NCBI GenBank assembly: GCA_903889525.1
Contig: CAISXT010000049.1
Location: 1 to 55,503, forward strand
DNA length: 55,503 nucleotides
Reading direction: 5' to 3'
From: an uncultured Opitutia bacterium
GTDB lineage: Bacteria; Verrucomicrobiota; Verrucomicrobiia; Opitutales; UBA953
This document shows, in pieces, positions 43,485 through 51,037 of the stretch. The notes under the pieces are model-generated. The model ran no database searches and had not been told where the DNA came from. It saw only the letters and a list, made by a program, of their open reading frames with translations. A program made the translations under genes and the position numbers. Position 1 is the stretch's first letter; each line of letters begins with the position of its first letter.

Positions 43485-43922
43485 GTGGCAAAGGTCTTCC
43501 TCGGCATCGACTACGGCTCCCGCAGGGTCGGGCTCAGTCATGCCGATGATCTGGGGTTCGCCTTTCCCCTGCCCGCCGCGGTGGCCGAGGATCCCGAAAT
43601 ACGTTTCGCCCAGATCGGTAAGGAGATCACACGTTTGAAGGTCACGCAACTGGTGCTCGGTTACCCTCTGTCTGTCGAGGGCGAGCGGACCAAGCGGTGC
43701 GATGAGGTGGATGTCTTTGCGGCCGAATTGAACCGGCGCTTCAACTTACCGATCGAAAAAGTCGATGAAGCCCTGACGAGTCAGGCGGCCGATGACATCG
43801 GTGGGCGGAAGCCTCGCTCTGCCAAAGAGCGCCAGGAACAGGCCCGTTCAGGCGAGCGCGATTCTCGTGCCGCCGCGGTGCTGCTCCAAGATTATCTCAA
43901 TAGTCGCGGTATCGGTGCCTGA
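43485..43922 (+). CDS. ruvX: Putative Holliday junction resolvase YqgF/RuvX
   Basis: A 145-residue RNase H-fold nuclease implicated in pre-16S rRNA 5' processing and recombination. It has the catalytic FLGIDYGSRRVGLS (first Asp), GYPLSVEGERTKRC and the C-terminal ERDSRAAAVLLQDYL with the last acidic residue. I start at GTG 43485, which gives the usual family length and N-terminus. An ATG at 43392 would add 31 Cys-rich residues with no family similarity and would overlap the divergent moeB start. The stop overlaps the truA ATG by 1 bp (TGATG). Confidence 0.85.
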   Translation: MAKVFLGIDYGSRRVGLSHADDLGFAFPLPAAVAEDPEIRFAQIGKEITRLKVTQLVLGYPLSVEGERTKRCDEVDVFAAELNRRFNLPIEKVDEALTSQAADDIGGRKPRSAKERQEQARSGERDSRAAAVLLQDYLNSRGIGA

Positions 43923-44755
43923 TGATGCCTCCATCCAAGCCCAAGAAACCTTTTAAGCCGAAGTTGGAACGCTTCTTGGCGACGATCGCGTATGATGGGA
44001 CGGACCACATCGGCTGGCAGGTGCAGAGCGGCCGCGTCTCCATCGAAGGTGAAATCGAAGCGCGCCTCTCGCGGATTCTGAAGACCCCGATCGACATCCA
44101 TGGGAGCGGCCGCACGGACTCCGGGGTTCATAGCGTGGGTCAGCGCTTTCACTTTGACGCCTTTTGGCCCCATCCTTGTAGCTACCTCGTGCACGCGATT
44201 AACTCCTGTGAGCAGAATGGCTTACTGGTGACGACGTTGCGCCGGGTCTCTCCTGCTTTTCACTGCCGCTGGCATGCGACCGGCAAGCGCTATCGTTATG
44301 AAATCTGCGATGGCTATCCCCCGCCCTGGGAGGCTCGCTTCTGCTTGGGCTTGGGCATGCGGGTCGTCGACGTGAAGTTGATGCGTAAGGCCGCTAAATT
44401 ACTGATGGGTAAGCATGACTTCTACGCCTTTGGCGCCAATCACGGCCAAGGAATGGAGCAGGAGAATCCGGTGAAAAATCTCCATCGGCTGGAGGTTCGC
44501 CGTCGGGGCAAACGCATCACCATTATCGCGGAGGGCAGCGGTTTTCTTTATAAGATGGTCCGCCGTTTGGTGGGCGGACTTCTGCGCGTTGGCGAAGGCA
44601 AGATGACCGTCGCTCGCTTAATCGAGTACCGCAAGGAGCGGGTCATCACTTCTGAAGTTCCGACCGCCCCGGCGCGCGGATTGTTTATGGAGAAGGTGCT
44701 CTATAACGCGGGTGATTTCACGCATCCCAAGCCGCGGAGTGAGCGTGAACCTTAA
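43922..44755 (+). CDS. truA: tRNA pseudouridine(38-40) synthase TruA
   Basis: TruA isomerises uridines 38-40 in the tRNA anticodon arm. The 277-residue protein has AYDGTDHIGWQ, the catalytic Asp66 in GSGRTDSGVH, KRYRYEI, KHDFYAF, and GFLYKMVRRLVG...VGEGKMT near the C-terminus. The first 14 residues (PSKPKKPFKPK) are a basic extension before the conserved core. It overlaps ruvX by 1 bp and is likely co-translated. Length is close to E. coli TruA (270). Confidence 0.95.
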   Translation: MMPPSKPKKPFKPKLERFLATIAYDGTDHIGWQVQSGRVSIEGEIEARLSRILKTPIDIHGSGRTDSGVHSVGQRFHFDAFWPHPCSYLVHAINSCEQNGLLVTTLRRVSPAFHCRWHATGKRYRYEICDGYPPPWEARFCLGLGMRVVDVKLMRKAAKLLMGKHDFYAFGANHGQGMEQENPVKNLHRLEVRRRGKRITIIAEGSGFLYKMVRRLVGGLLRVGEGKMTVARLIEYRKERVITSEVPTAPARGLFMEKVLYNAGDFTHPKPRSEREP

Positions 44756-44843
44756 GCCCGGATTAAGCCTGCCAGATTTATCTTTGGGCAAAGGAAACTA
44801 TCGCTTGGCTTCGGTTTTCAATGATTGGAAACTTATTTCATTC

Positions 44844-45896
44844 ATGCGCCCCCTCCTCTCTCTACTTCTTGCGACCTCGGCTCTGTCCGCGGCCAGCCAA
44901 CAAGACGTCACCGCGCTCTTCGATCAGCGCGCCCTCGTCAAACCGATCACCGAAATCGAGGGGACGCTGAGTGACGGGAGTAAGGCCACCGTTTACAAGA
45001 TAGTCGTTCGCTCCTTGCCGACTGACCACGCGATGGGCCCCTGGTCGCCGGCGACCCTGAAAGACAAAGGCGGCTACTGGGAGGACGCCATCGATAAGAA
45101 GCTCTACCGCGTCGACGCCGAATACTTGAAGCTACTCAACACGCGTGGCTGGAATATGTTCGAAGTGGATGGAACGGTCCACCGCACCAAAGATCGCACC
45201 GAGTTTGATAAGGTGGCCCGGCAGGAACTTGGTGGCTGGAGTTATGATGACGCACTGAAGAGTGGGGTCACCAACTCCGTCATCGAACTGCAACCCCTCG
45301 AGCAAATCGTGACCATCTTCCTCCCCAAGAACCCGCAGGCCTCGGCGAAACTCACGATGTTGCGGCAGGCCCGATTCTCGCCTCGCTCCGGCTTGGGTCT
45401 CAGCACGAACGGGGTCCGCTTCTTCCCACCCGAGCCCGTGGACCGAATTACGGCCTTTCATAATATCGCCCCGCTTGACCCCAAGGGCGGCCATACGGGC
45501 TTTGGCCATGAATACCATTATCACCGGGCGCCCTCGGTGATGGATAATGATAAATCCGGCAAGGTCGTTGGCTTCGCTTTAGATGGCTTCGCCGTGCGCG
45601 GACCGACTGAAGCGGACGGCAGTAAGCCCAAGAACCTTGATGCGATTCACGGACATGATCATGACGGACTCGGTTATCACTATCATGTGACGGATGTCTG
45701 GCCCTATATCCTTGGGGGATTCAAGGGGCCCCTCGGCACCGCCTCGCTCGGCGACGTGGACGTCTGCGATGCCACCAAGACGGGCGGAGACGGCGGTAAA
45801 GGTGGTAAGGGTGGGAAGGGCGGGAAAGGGGGCGATGGCAAGAAGGGCCCTCCCGGCGGCGGCCCTCCCGGCGGTGGTCCTCCTGTCGCCAAGTAG
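44844..45896 (+). CDS. Exported YHYH-domain protein with Gly/Lys/Pro-rich tail
   Basis: A 350-residue protein with signal peptide MRPLLSLLLATSALSAAS, then a long domain of unknown function (WSPATLKDKGGYWED, VDGTVHRTKDRTEF) and the YHYH domain at about 195-300 (RITAFHNIAPLD, HEYHYHRAP, FALDGFAVRG, GHDHDGLGYHYH). The repeated YHYH and HDHDG blocks suggest metal binding, but the family has no fixed function. The last about 40 residues are a Gly/Lys tract (GGKGGKGGKGGKGG) ending in GPPGGGPP repeats. The start at 44844 gives a proper signal peptide; the frame is open back to 44712 inside truA. It heads a run of exported genes with a sulfatase and a PEBP-family protein. Confidence 0.8.
   Translation: MRPLLSLLLATSALSAASQQDVTALFDQRALVKPITEIEGTLSDGSKATVYKIVVRSLPTDHAMGPWSPATLKDKGGYWEDAIDKKLYRVDAEYLKLLNTRGWNMFEVDGTVHRTKDRTEFDKVARQELGGWSYDDALKSGVTNSVIELQPLEQIVTIFLPKNPQASAKLTMLRQARFSPRSGLGLSTNGVRFFPPEPVDRITAFHNIAPLDPKGGHTGFGHEYHYHRAPSVMDNDKSGKVVGFALDGFAVRGPTEADGSKPKNLDAIHGHDHDGLGYHYHVTDVWPYILGGFKGPLGTASLGDVDVCDATKTGGDGGKGGKGGKGGKGGDGKKGPPGGGPPGGGPPVAK
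45795..45830 (+). repeat. 9-bp tandem repeat encoding GKG units
   Basis: Four in-frame 9-bp units of the form GGN AAR GGN (GGTAAAGGT, GGTAAGGGT, GGGAAGGGC, GGGAAAGGG) encode the Gly-Lys-Gly tract of the YHYH protein. Third-position differences show the peptide, not only the DNA, is conserved. The related unit GGC GAT GGC follows. Confidence 0.85.
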
Positions 45897-45904
45897 TCTA
45901 GCCG

Positions 45905-47215
45905 ATGCGATTTCCTTTAATCTGCCTGTTGGGTTTCCTCGTTGGGGCTAAAGTTTCCGCCGTCTCCCCGTTGGCAGTTACGCCGCCGAATGTGCTGATC
46001 ATCGTGGCCGATGACCTGGGCTGGAATGATGTCGGCACGCGTAACCCTAAGATCACCACACCGGCGCTGAATCGATTGGCGAAGGAAGGCGTCGAGTTGC
46101 AGCGTTTCTATGCCTATCCTGTTTGTAGTCCCGCCCGGGCGGCGTTGCTCACGGGGATCCTCCCACGCCGCTTTGGTATCGTCGATGTAATCGGCCCCGC
46201 CCAAGCGGGCATTCCGAAGGGCACTCTCACCCTGCCCGCCCGCCTCAAAGCCGCTGGATATCAAACCTCCCTTGTCGGGAAGTGGCATCTCGGTAATACG
46301 AACAATGCCTTGGGAAATGGCTTCGATCATTTTTATGGGTTCATGAGCGCCGAGTTGGATTACTTCAAACACACCGACAAGCGCGGGCGAGCGGACTGGC
46401 AGCGTGATGGAAAACAAATCGAGGAGGAAGGCTACACGACCTACCTCTTCGCCGACGATGCCGTGAAGCAGATTAAGAATCGCGACAAGGCGAAGCCCTT
46501 CTTCCTCGAAGTAGCCTTTAACGCCCCGCATGTCGATTTGGCCGCCCCGGAAGACTTAGTCGCCAAGCATAAGTCCGACGGGCTTTATGCCGCCGTGGTC
46601 GAAGGGCTTGATATTGGTATCGGTCGCATCTTGGCCGCCTTGGATGAACAAGGCCTACGCGAGAACACCTTGGTGATCTTTGTCTCCGACAATGGAGCTC
46701 CCCGCCGCACGGGCTCGAATCTCCCGCTGCGTAGTTACAAAGACACGGTCTACGAGGGGGGCATTCGCACCCCGGCGATTATCCGCTGGCCAGGCCATGT
46801 TCCTGCGGGCGTAGCCCTGAATCACGCCATCGCCATCATCGACCTTTATCCGACCATTGCGGCCGCGCTTAACCTCAAGTTGCCGGCGGAACTTAATCTT
46901 GATGGCTCTAATCAGTGGGCGGCCATCGCCTCCGGCAAGCCCCTACCGCGGGCGCCCTTCATCGTCGCCTCCCATGACATCGCTTTGTTTGACGGGGATT
47001 GGAAGCTGATCGAAACGGCCGACGGGCAACGCACCCTTTATAATCTTAAGAACGATATCGCCGAGGCGAAGGATGAATGGCCTAAGCAGCCAGAACTCGC
47101 CGCTAAAATGGGGGCCGCGATGGATGCGCTTAAGAAGGGACTGCCGGCGGATAAGGGACGCCAGGGTGGTCCAGGTGGGGCGGGTAAAGGCAAAGGTAAA
47201 GGTCCGCCCAAGTAA
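45905..47215 (+). CDS. Exported formylglycine sulfatase with Gly/Lys-rich C-terminus
   Basis: A 436-residue S1-family sulfatase that hydrolyses sulfate esters, probably on sulfated polysaccharides. A signal peptide (MRFPLICLLGFLVGAKVSA) precedes VLIIVADDLGWNDVG (calcium Asp pair). The modification motif is CSPAR (Cys74, converted to formylglycine) in YPVCSPARAALLTG, followed by GKWHLG and SDNGAPRRTG (metal ligands). The last 17 residues are GGPGG...GKGKGKGPPK, echoing the tails of both neighbours. It starts 8 bp after the YHYH gene, and a 49-bp gap precedes the PEBP gene. A formylglycine-generating enzyme must be encoded elsewhere. Confidence 0.9.
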   Translation: MRFPLICLLGFLVGAKVSAVSPLAVTPPNVLIIVADDLGWNDVGTRNPKITTPALNRLAKEGVELQRFYAYPVCSPARAALLTGILPRRFGIVDVIGPAQAGIPKGTLTLPARLKAAGYQTSLVGKWHLGNTNNALGNGFDHFYGFMSAELDYFKHTDKRGRADWQRDGKQIEEEGYTTYLFADDAVKQIKNRDKAKPFFLEVAFNAPHVDLAAPEDLVAKHKSDGLYAAVVEGLDIGIGRILAALDEQGLRENTLVIFVSDNGAPRRTGSNLPLRSYKDTVYEGGIRTPAIIRWPGHVPAGVALNHAIAIIDLYPTIAAALNLKLPAELNLDGSNQWAAIASGKPLPRAPFIVASHDIALFDGDWKLIETADGQRTLYNLKNDIAEAKDEWPKQPELAAKMGAAMDALKKGLPADKGRQGGPGGAGKGKGKGPPK

Positions 47216-47243
47216 GCTCTTAACCTTCGCTTAAGGCACCCTC

Positions 47244-47252
47244 TGCTATACT
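47244..47252 (+). promoter_or_regulatory. Candidate extended -10 promoter for the PEBP gene
   Basis: TGCTATACT matches an extended -10 (TG-N-TATACT, 5/6 to TATAAT) with no good -35. The expected start near 47259 lies only about 6 nt before the ATG at 47265, giving a nearly leaderless transcript. Evidence is by eye only. Confidence 0.35.
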
Positions 47253-47264
47253 TAGCTCACTTCG

Positions 47265-47972
47265 ATGAATACCTATCGCCATCTTACCCTCGCTTTCGCC
47301 CTAGTCGCTTTGCTTTCGACTTCCCTGCTCTCCGCCGCACCCGAAGACGGCAAAGGTAAGGGTGGCAAGGGCGGCAAAGGGGGTGAGCCACCCAAGGGCT
47401 CGATCGATCTAGTGGCCGCCGCGAAGCCCGTGTCGAATCTTTCTCCGAACTTCGCGTTGACCAGTCCCGCGGTGAAAGACGGGGGTAATCTTCCGCTGGA
47501 GTATACCGGCGACGGTGATAGCGCCAGCCCACCCCTCGCTTGGTCCAATCTCCCGAAGGGCACGCAGTCGCTCGCCCTCGTGATGCATCACCTCGATCCG
47601 GAAGGTAAGACGAAGATCTACTGGCTGATGTACGACATCGATCCGAAGACCACGAGTGTGGCCAAGAATGCGACCGATTTCGGTAAGATGGGTATGAGTA
47701 CCGTCCATAATCGGGTGGAGTATGCCCCGCCGCATTCAAAAGGGCCTGGGGCCAAGAAATATGTCCTCACCCTCTTCGCCCTTTCCGCTCAGCCTGACTT
47801 GAAGAATGCCGCCAACCCCATCACGGCTGATTCATTGTTGGGCGCGATGAAGGGTAAGGTCCTTGGCGCCGCCGACTTGAACGTGATTTATACCCGTTCA
47901 GCTGGCAATTCGGATGAGGAAGAAAAGCGCCCTGCCCGTAAAGGGCCGCCGCCCGCCCCCAAGGGCGAGTGA
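47265..47972 (+). CDS. Exported PEBP-family (YbhB/YbcL) protein with Gly/Lys tracts
   Basis: A 235-residue exported member of the phosphatidylethanolamine-binding/Raf kinase inhibitor-like family. After a signal peptide (to about residue 26) comes a linker EDGKGKGGKGGKGGEPPKG, then the PEBP fold: FALTSPAVKDGGNLPLEYTGDGDSASPPLAW, LALVMHHLDP, YWLMYDIDP, VEYAPPHSKGPGAKKYVLTLFAL (ligand-pocket region), and ending with PARKGPPPAPKGE. Bacterial members have no settled role; some bind small anionic ligands. The linker echoes the Gly/Lys tails of the two genes before it. Such PEBP and YHYH genes are, to my knowledge, sometimes found together in planctomycetes and relatives. Confidence 0.85.
   Translation: MNTYRHLTLAFALVALLSTSLLSAAPEDGKGKGGKGGKGGEPPKGSIDLVAAAKPVSNLSPNFALTSPAVKDGGNLPLEYTGDGDSASPPLAWSNLPKGTQSLALVMHHLDPEGKTKIYWLMYDIDPKTTSVAKNATDFGKMGMSTVHNRVEYAPPHSKGPGAKKYVLTLFALSAQPDLKNAANPITADSLLGAMKGKVLGAADLNVIYTRSAGNSDEEEKRPARKGPPPAPKGE
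47349..47387 (+). repeat. Gly-Lys codon repeat in the PEBP linker
   Basis: In-frame GGN AAR GGN codons (GGC AAA GGT AAG GGT GGC AAG GGC GGC AAA GGG) directly after the signal peptide encode KGKGGKGGKG. The same unit forms the tail repeat of the YHYH gene at 45795-45830, and a shorter version ends the sulfatase gene at 47165-47212. Confidence 0.8.
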
Positions 47973-48034
47973 GTTTTCATCGCGGTTGCGAATTGCCTGC
48001 AACCTCACGCCGGGGGTAGGTCTTGGGAGTGTCG

Positions 48035-49189
48035 ATGGTCCGCCGCATTATTTTTTGCCTATCCTTGCTCTGCGGGATCGCGGCCCAGGCCCACCCGGAG
48101 TGGAAGGAGGCGAACTGTATCGGGGTCATTGATGATCAGGGAGACTTCCGCTTCACCGTTAAATTCGACATCCCTTCTTACCTCATCGGGAAGTTGCCGA
48201 AGGAGGCTCCGGTCAAGGAACTGGACGCCTTGATGTTCGGTCAGGGCTCTTTGGCTCCGGCGGTGGAATCAGGCCGACTCCGTTTTGCACAAGCGGTCAG
48301 CGTCATGGCCGACGGTAAGCCGCTGGTGCTAAAACTAGAAAGTTTCCCATCGGCTGACGATATTCTCCTGACCTCTAAGCGGCAGGGAGAGGCTGATCGC
48401 TACCCCGTGCTCCTGAATGGTAAGTTCAGCACCCGGGTACCCGCTGGCACGCGTCAGCTGGTCATTCGTTTTCCGGAGGAACTGGGGACGGTTTTTACTA
48501 ATCTCCGCAAGGGTATGGAATTCCAGACCGTCATGGCGGTATCGAAGAACGAACCCGGGGAATTTGTGATCAGCGACGAGCCCGCGCATCCGGAGGATGT
48601 GGGGTGGTGGCAGTCTGCGCTGCGTTACGTGGCGACCCTCTTCGGTGAAGGCTTCACCCACGTGATTCCGGAGGGGTGGGATCACTTACTCTTCATGGCG
48701 ATGATGTTCGCCGGCGCGGCTTCGCTCCGGCAGGCGCTTTACCGTTCACTCATTTTCACGGTGGGTCATAGCATCACCTTAACTGTCGTCGCTTTGGGCT
48801 TGGTCGGCAAGGTGGGGACGTGGATTGAGCCGATGATCGCCCTGACCATCGGGGTCGCTGGGATCATGGCCTACCGCCCAAACTCCACCGAACGCCAGAT
48901 GCTCATCGTGCCCGGTGTCTTTGGCCTCGTCCACGGACTGGGCTTTGCGGCCGCGGTCAGCGATCGGCTGGGGAACTGGGATCGCGCCCGCATCGTTCAG
49001 CTCCTGATCGGCTTCAATCTGGGCGTGGAGTTGGCGCAGGCGTTGTCTATTTGCCTACTGGCTGGGCTGCTGTGGGCCTTAGTGCGTCTTGGCCTGAATG
49101 AGTCCCGGCTCCGTCGGACCACGTGTCTCCTGGGCGCCGGTGCAGGCTTCGCCCTCATGTTCTACCGGCTGATCGTCTTGACCCGTTAA
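48035..49189 (+). CDS. HupE/UreJ-family exported membrane protein
   Basis: A 384-residue protein. The N-terminus is a signal peptide (MVRRIIFCLSLLCGIAAQA), then about 175 exported residues (beta-rich), then six or seven hydrophobic segments from about residue 195. The membrane part has the family motif FTHVIPEGWDHLLFMAMMF and later FGLVHGLGFAAAVSD, in which the His/Asp residues resemble metal ligands of HupE-type nickel/cobalt transporters. The long-periplasmic-domain variant (HupE/UreJ_2) is of uncertain substrate. I start at ATG 48035 for a clean signal peptide; TTG 48023 and GTG 48029 are in frame upstream. It ends 5 bp before the stop of the convergent sulfatase. Confidence 0.8.
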   Translation: MVRRIIFCLSLLCGIAAQAHPEWKEANCIGVIDDQGDFRFTVKFDIPSYLIGKLPKEAPVKELDALMFGQGSLAPAVESGRLRFAQAVSVMADGKPLVLKLESFPSADDILLTSKRQGEADRYPVLLNGKFSTRVPAGTRQLVIRFPEELGTVFTNLRKGMEFQTVMAVSKNEPGEFVISDEPAHPEDVGWWQSALRYVATLFGEGFTHVIPEGWDHLLFMAMMFAGAASLRQALYRSLIFTVGHSITLTVVALGLVGKVGTWIEPMIALTIGVAGIMAYRPNSTERQMLIVPGVFGLVHGLGFAAAVSDRLGNWDRARIVQLLIGFNLGVELAQALSICLLAGLLWALVRLGLNESRLRRTTCLLGAGAGFALMFYRLIVLTR

Positions 49190-49194
49190 GCGAC

Positions 49195-50583
49195 TCAGAG
49201 CCGGCCGACGGGACGTTTGCCCGCATCCAGGGCCTTACGCTCCGCTTCGGCCAATGCCTTCAGTTCCTGAACGATTTCCGGGTGGGCCTCGCGAACATTG
49301 GTCACCTCGCCGGGGTCGGTCTGCAGGTCGTAAAGGGAGAGGCCAATCTGACGTTGGTGCGTGGTAGCTGGCAGGCCGTCTTTCGCCGCTGGCACCATGT
49401 CGACATAGCTCCGATAGCCATGGGGCAGGTGAAGCTTCCAGCGACCTTTACGGACGGCTTCCAGTCGATCGCCGTAATAATAGGTGAACGTTTCGCGGGC
49501 GGTGTCTTTTTCGCCTTTGAGTAACGGGACGAAGGACTGTCCATCGATCGGGTTCTTGGGCTTCGGCGCGCTACATGCTTCGAGTAGCGTCGGGACGAAA
49601 TCAATATTGGCGGCGAGGGCTTCCGTGGTGGAGCCTGGCTTAGTCACGCCGGGCCAGCGAATGATGCATGGCACGCGCACGCCGCCCTCAAAGGTGGTGC
49701 CTTTGCCTTCGCGGAAAGGTCCGGCGGAGCCAGCATGGCGTCCGAAATTTAACCACGGGCCGTTGTCGCTGGTGAAAATAACGATGGTATCTTTTTCCAC
49801 ATCCCTATCCCGAAGGGTTTTTAGAACCGCCCCGACCGCCCGATCGATGTCGGCCATGGTGTCAGCGAAGGGCGTGGCGTGTTTGCCTTTGAAGTCCGCC
49901 GACGCACCCAGCGGCGTGTGGGGCATCGACGTCGCTAAGTAGAGGAAGAACGGCTTACCCTTGCCTGCATTGTCTTGGATGAACTTCACCGCCCGCAGAC
50001 CTTGAGCTGAAGTGAGCGCATCCATGTCGACCCAATCTTTAATGGTGCCCAGCTGATGTCCGTTCACATACCGCGGAAGTTCGGGATACATTTTCCGGCG
50101 CGTCTCATCGCCGAGCACATAGCCGAGCGGCCACATGTCGTTCGAGTAAGGCAGAATCATCGACTCATCGAAGCCGTGGGCAGGTGGCAGGAATTTCTCC
50201 GTGTCGCCCAGGTGCCACTTGCCGACGACGCCGGTGTGGTAGCCAGCGTTACGCAACAGCGTGCCCATTGTCTGCTCGTCGTTGCTGAGGCCAATCTTGG
50301 AAGCCGGACCGAGCGCCATGCCGCCAAGGCCAAGGCGATTCGGGTAGCACCCCGTCATTAAGGCGGTGCGCGACGAGGTGCAAACAGCCTGGGTGGCGTA
50401 GAAACTATTAAAGCGCAGGCCTTCGGAGGCCAAGCGGTCAATATTGGGGGTCGGGTTTTGTTTCGACCCATAGCAACCCGGATCAGCCCAACCCATGTCA
50501 TCGCACATAATGAGCACGACGTTGGGCTGTGCGGCAAAGAGGCAGCCGCACACGAATAGACACAAGGTTGGGGTGAACCTCAT
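49195..50583 (-). CDS. Exported sulfatase with atypical CTSSR motif
   Basis: A 462-residue S1-family sulfatase. A signal peptide (MRFTPTLCLFVCGCLFAA) is followed by NVVLIMCDDMGWADPGCYG (calcium site), the modification site QAVCTSSRTALMTG (Cys68), GKWHLGD, and FTSDNGPWLNFGRHAG with the distal metal ligands. The core motif is normally C-x-P/A-x-R; here position +2 is Ser (C-T-S-S-R). GTG at 50589 is an alternative start; the ATG at 50583 is preferred. The protein is otherwise full length. It is downstream of the glutaredoxin gene with a 69-bp gap and converges on the HupE-like gene. Substrate is unknown. Confidence 0.88.
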   Translation of the reverse strand: MRFTPTLCLFVCGCLFAAQPNVVLIMCDDMGWADPGCYGSKQNPTPNIDRLASEGLRFNSFYATQAVCTSSRTALMTGCYPNRLGLGGMALGPASKIGLSNDEQTMGTLLRNAGYHTGVVGKWHLGDTEKFLPPAHGFDESMILPYSNDMWPLGYVLGDETRRKMYPELPRYVNGHQLGTIKDWVDMDALTSAQGLRAVKFIQDNAGKGKPFFLYLATSMPHTPLGASADFKGKHATPFADTMADIDRAVGAVLKTLRDRDVEKDTIVIFTSDNGPWLNFGRHAGSAGPFREGKGTTFEGGVRVPCIIRWPGVTKPGSTTEALAANIDFVPTLLEACSAPKPKNPIDGQSFVPLLKGEKDTARETFTYYYGDRLEAVRKGRWKLHLPHGYRSYVDMVPAAKDGLPATTHQRQIGLSLYDLQTDPGEVTNVREAHPEIVQELKALAEAERKALDAGKRPVGRL

Positions 50584-50652
50584 CCACACACCCTAGGGGT
50601 TTTACCCTATACCCCAAGCGTAAACTTTAGGGTTAAAGCGATAATTCGCGGA

Positions 50653-50928
50653 TTAAACCTTCAAACCTAGGTCTACGCAAACGGCGGGGTGCTTGCGGGC
50701 CTTATTGATGAACTCATCCACGCCGAAGTCGGCGACGATGAAATCGCCGTAGCGGAAAGACGGGCATTTGGACTGGCCAGTGATGGCCACCATTTGGCGC
50801 ATCTGGTGCATGTCGGCGATGACGTCCTTGACGTCGAGCTTCACGCCTTGGGTGGCGAAGAACTCAAGGGCCTGAACGCACCAAGGGCATCCAGGTTTGA
50901 TGTAAAGGATCGGCAAAGGTTGTGGCAT
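50653..50928 (-). CDS. Glutaredoxin
   Basis: A 91-residue single-domain glutaredoxin. It has YIKPGCPWCVQALEFF with the dithiol active site CPWC at about residues 13-16, an acidic VKDVIADMHQM region, and CPSFRYGDFIVADFGVDEF, where the cis-Pro (usually TVP) and the GG-type glutathione site are partly altered. It reduces disulfides or glutathione mixed disulfides in the cytoplasm. The start at 50928 (MPQPLPILYI) gives the usual glutaredoxin N-terminus; the frame is open to 51048, but that would overlap the divergent mutarotase-like gene. Confidence 0.85.
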   Translation of the reverse strand: MPQPLPILYIKPGCPWCVQALEFFATQGVKLDVKDVIADMHQMRQMVAITGQSKCPSFRYGDFIVADFGVDEFINKARKHPAVCVDLGLKV

Positions 50929-51037
50929 GACGGCATCGAACCTCACTCGCACGCGCATGGCAAGCGGAGACCCGTTGCCACCCTCGTGGCATTGACAGCC
51001 GAGGGGGCCTCGCCGCAAATCACCCTCCCCTACCACC

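Noticed and set aside
45795..45830. The GKG codon repeat as a CRISPR or mobile-element repeat
   Set aside because: The units are 9-bp, in frame and contiguous with no spacers, so they are coding low-complexity sequence.
50590..50652. Repeated TAGGG/CCCTA and CTTTA/TAAAG short palindromes between the glutaredoxin and sulfatase genes
   Set aside because: Stems are only 5 bp, and a TATAGG box on the minus strand lacks a -35 at the right distance, so I could not support an operator or promoter.
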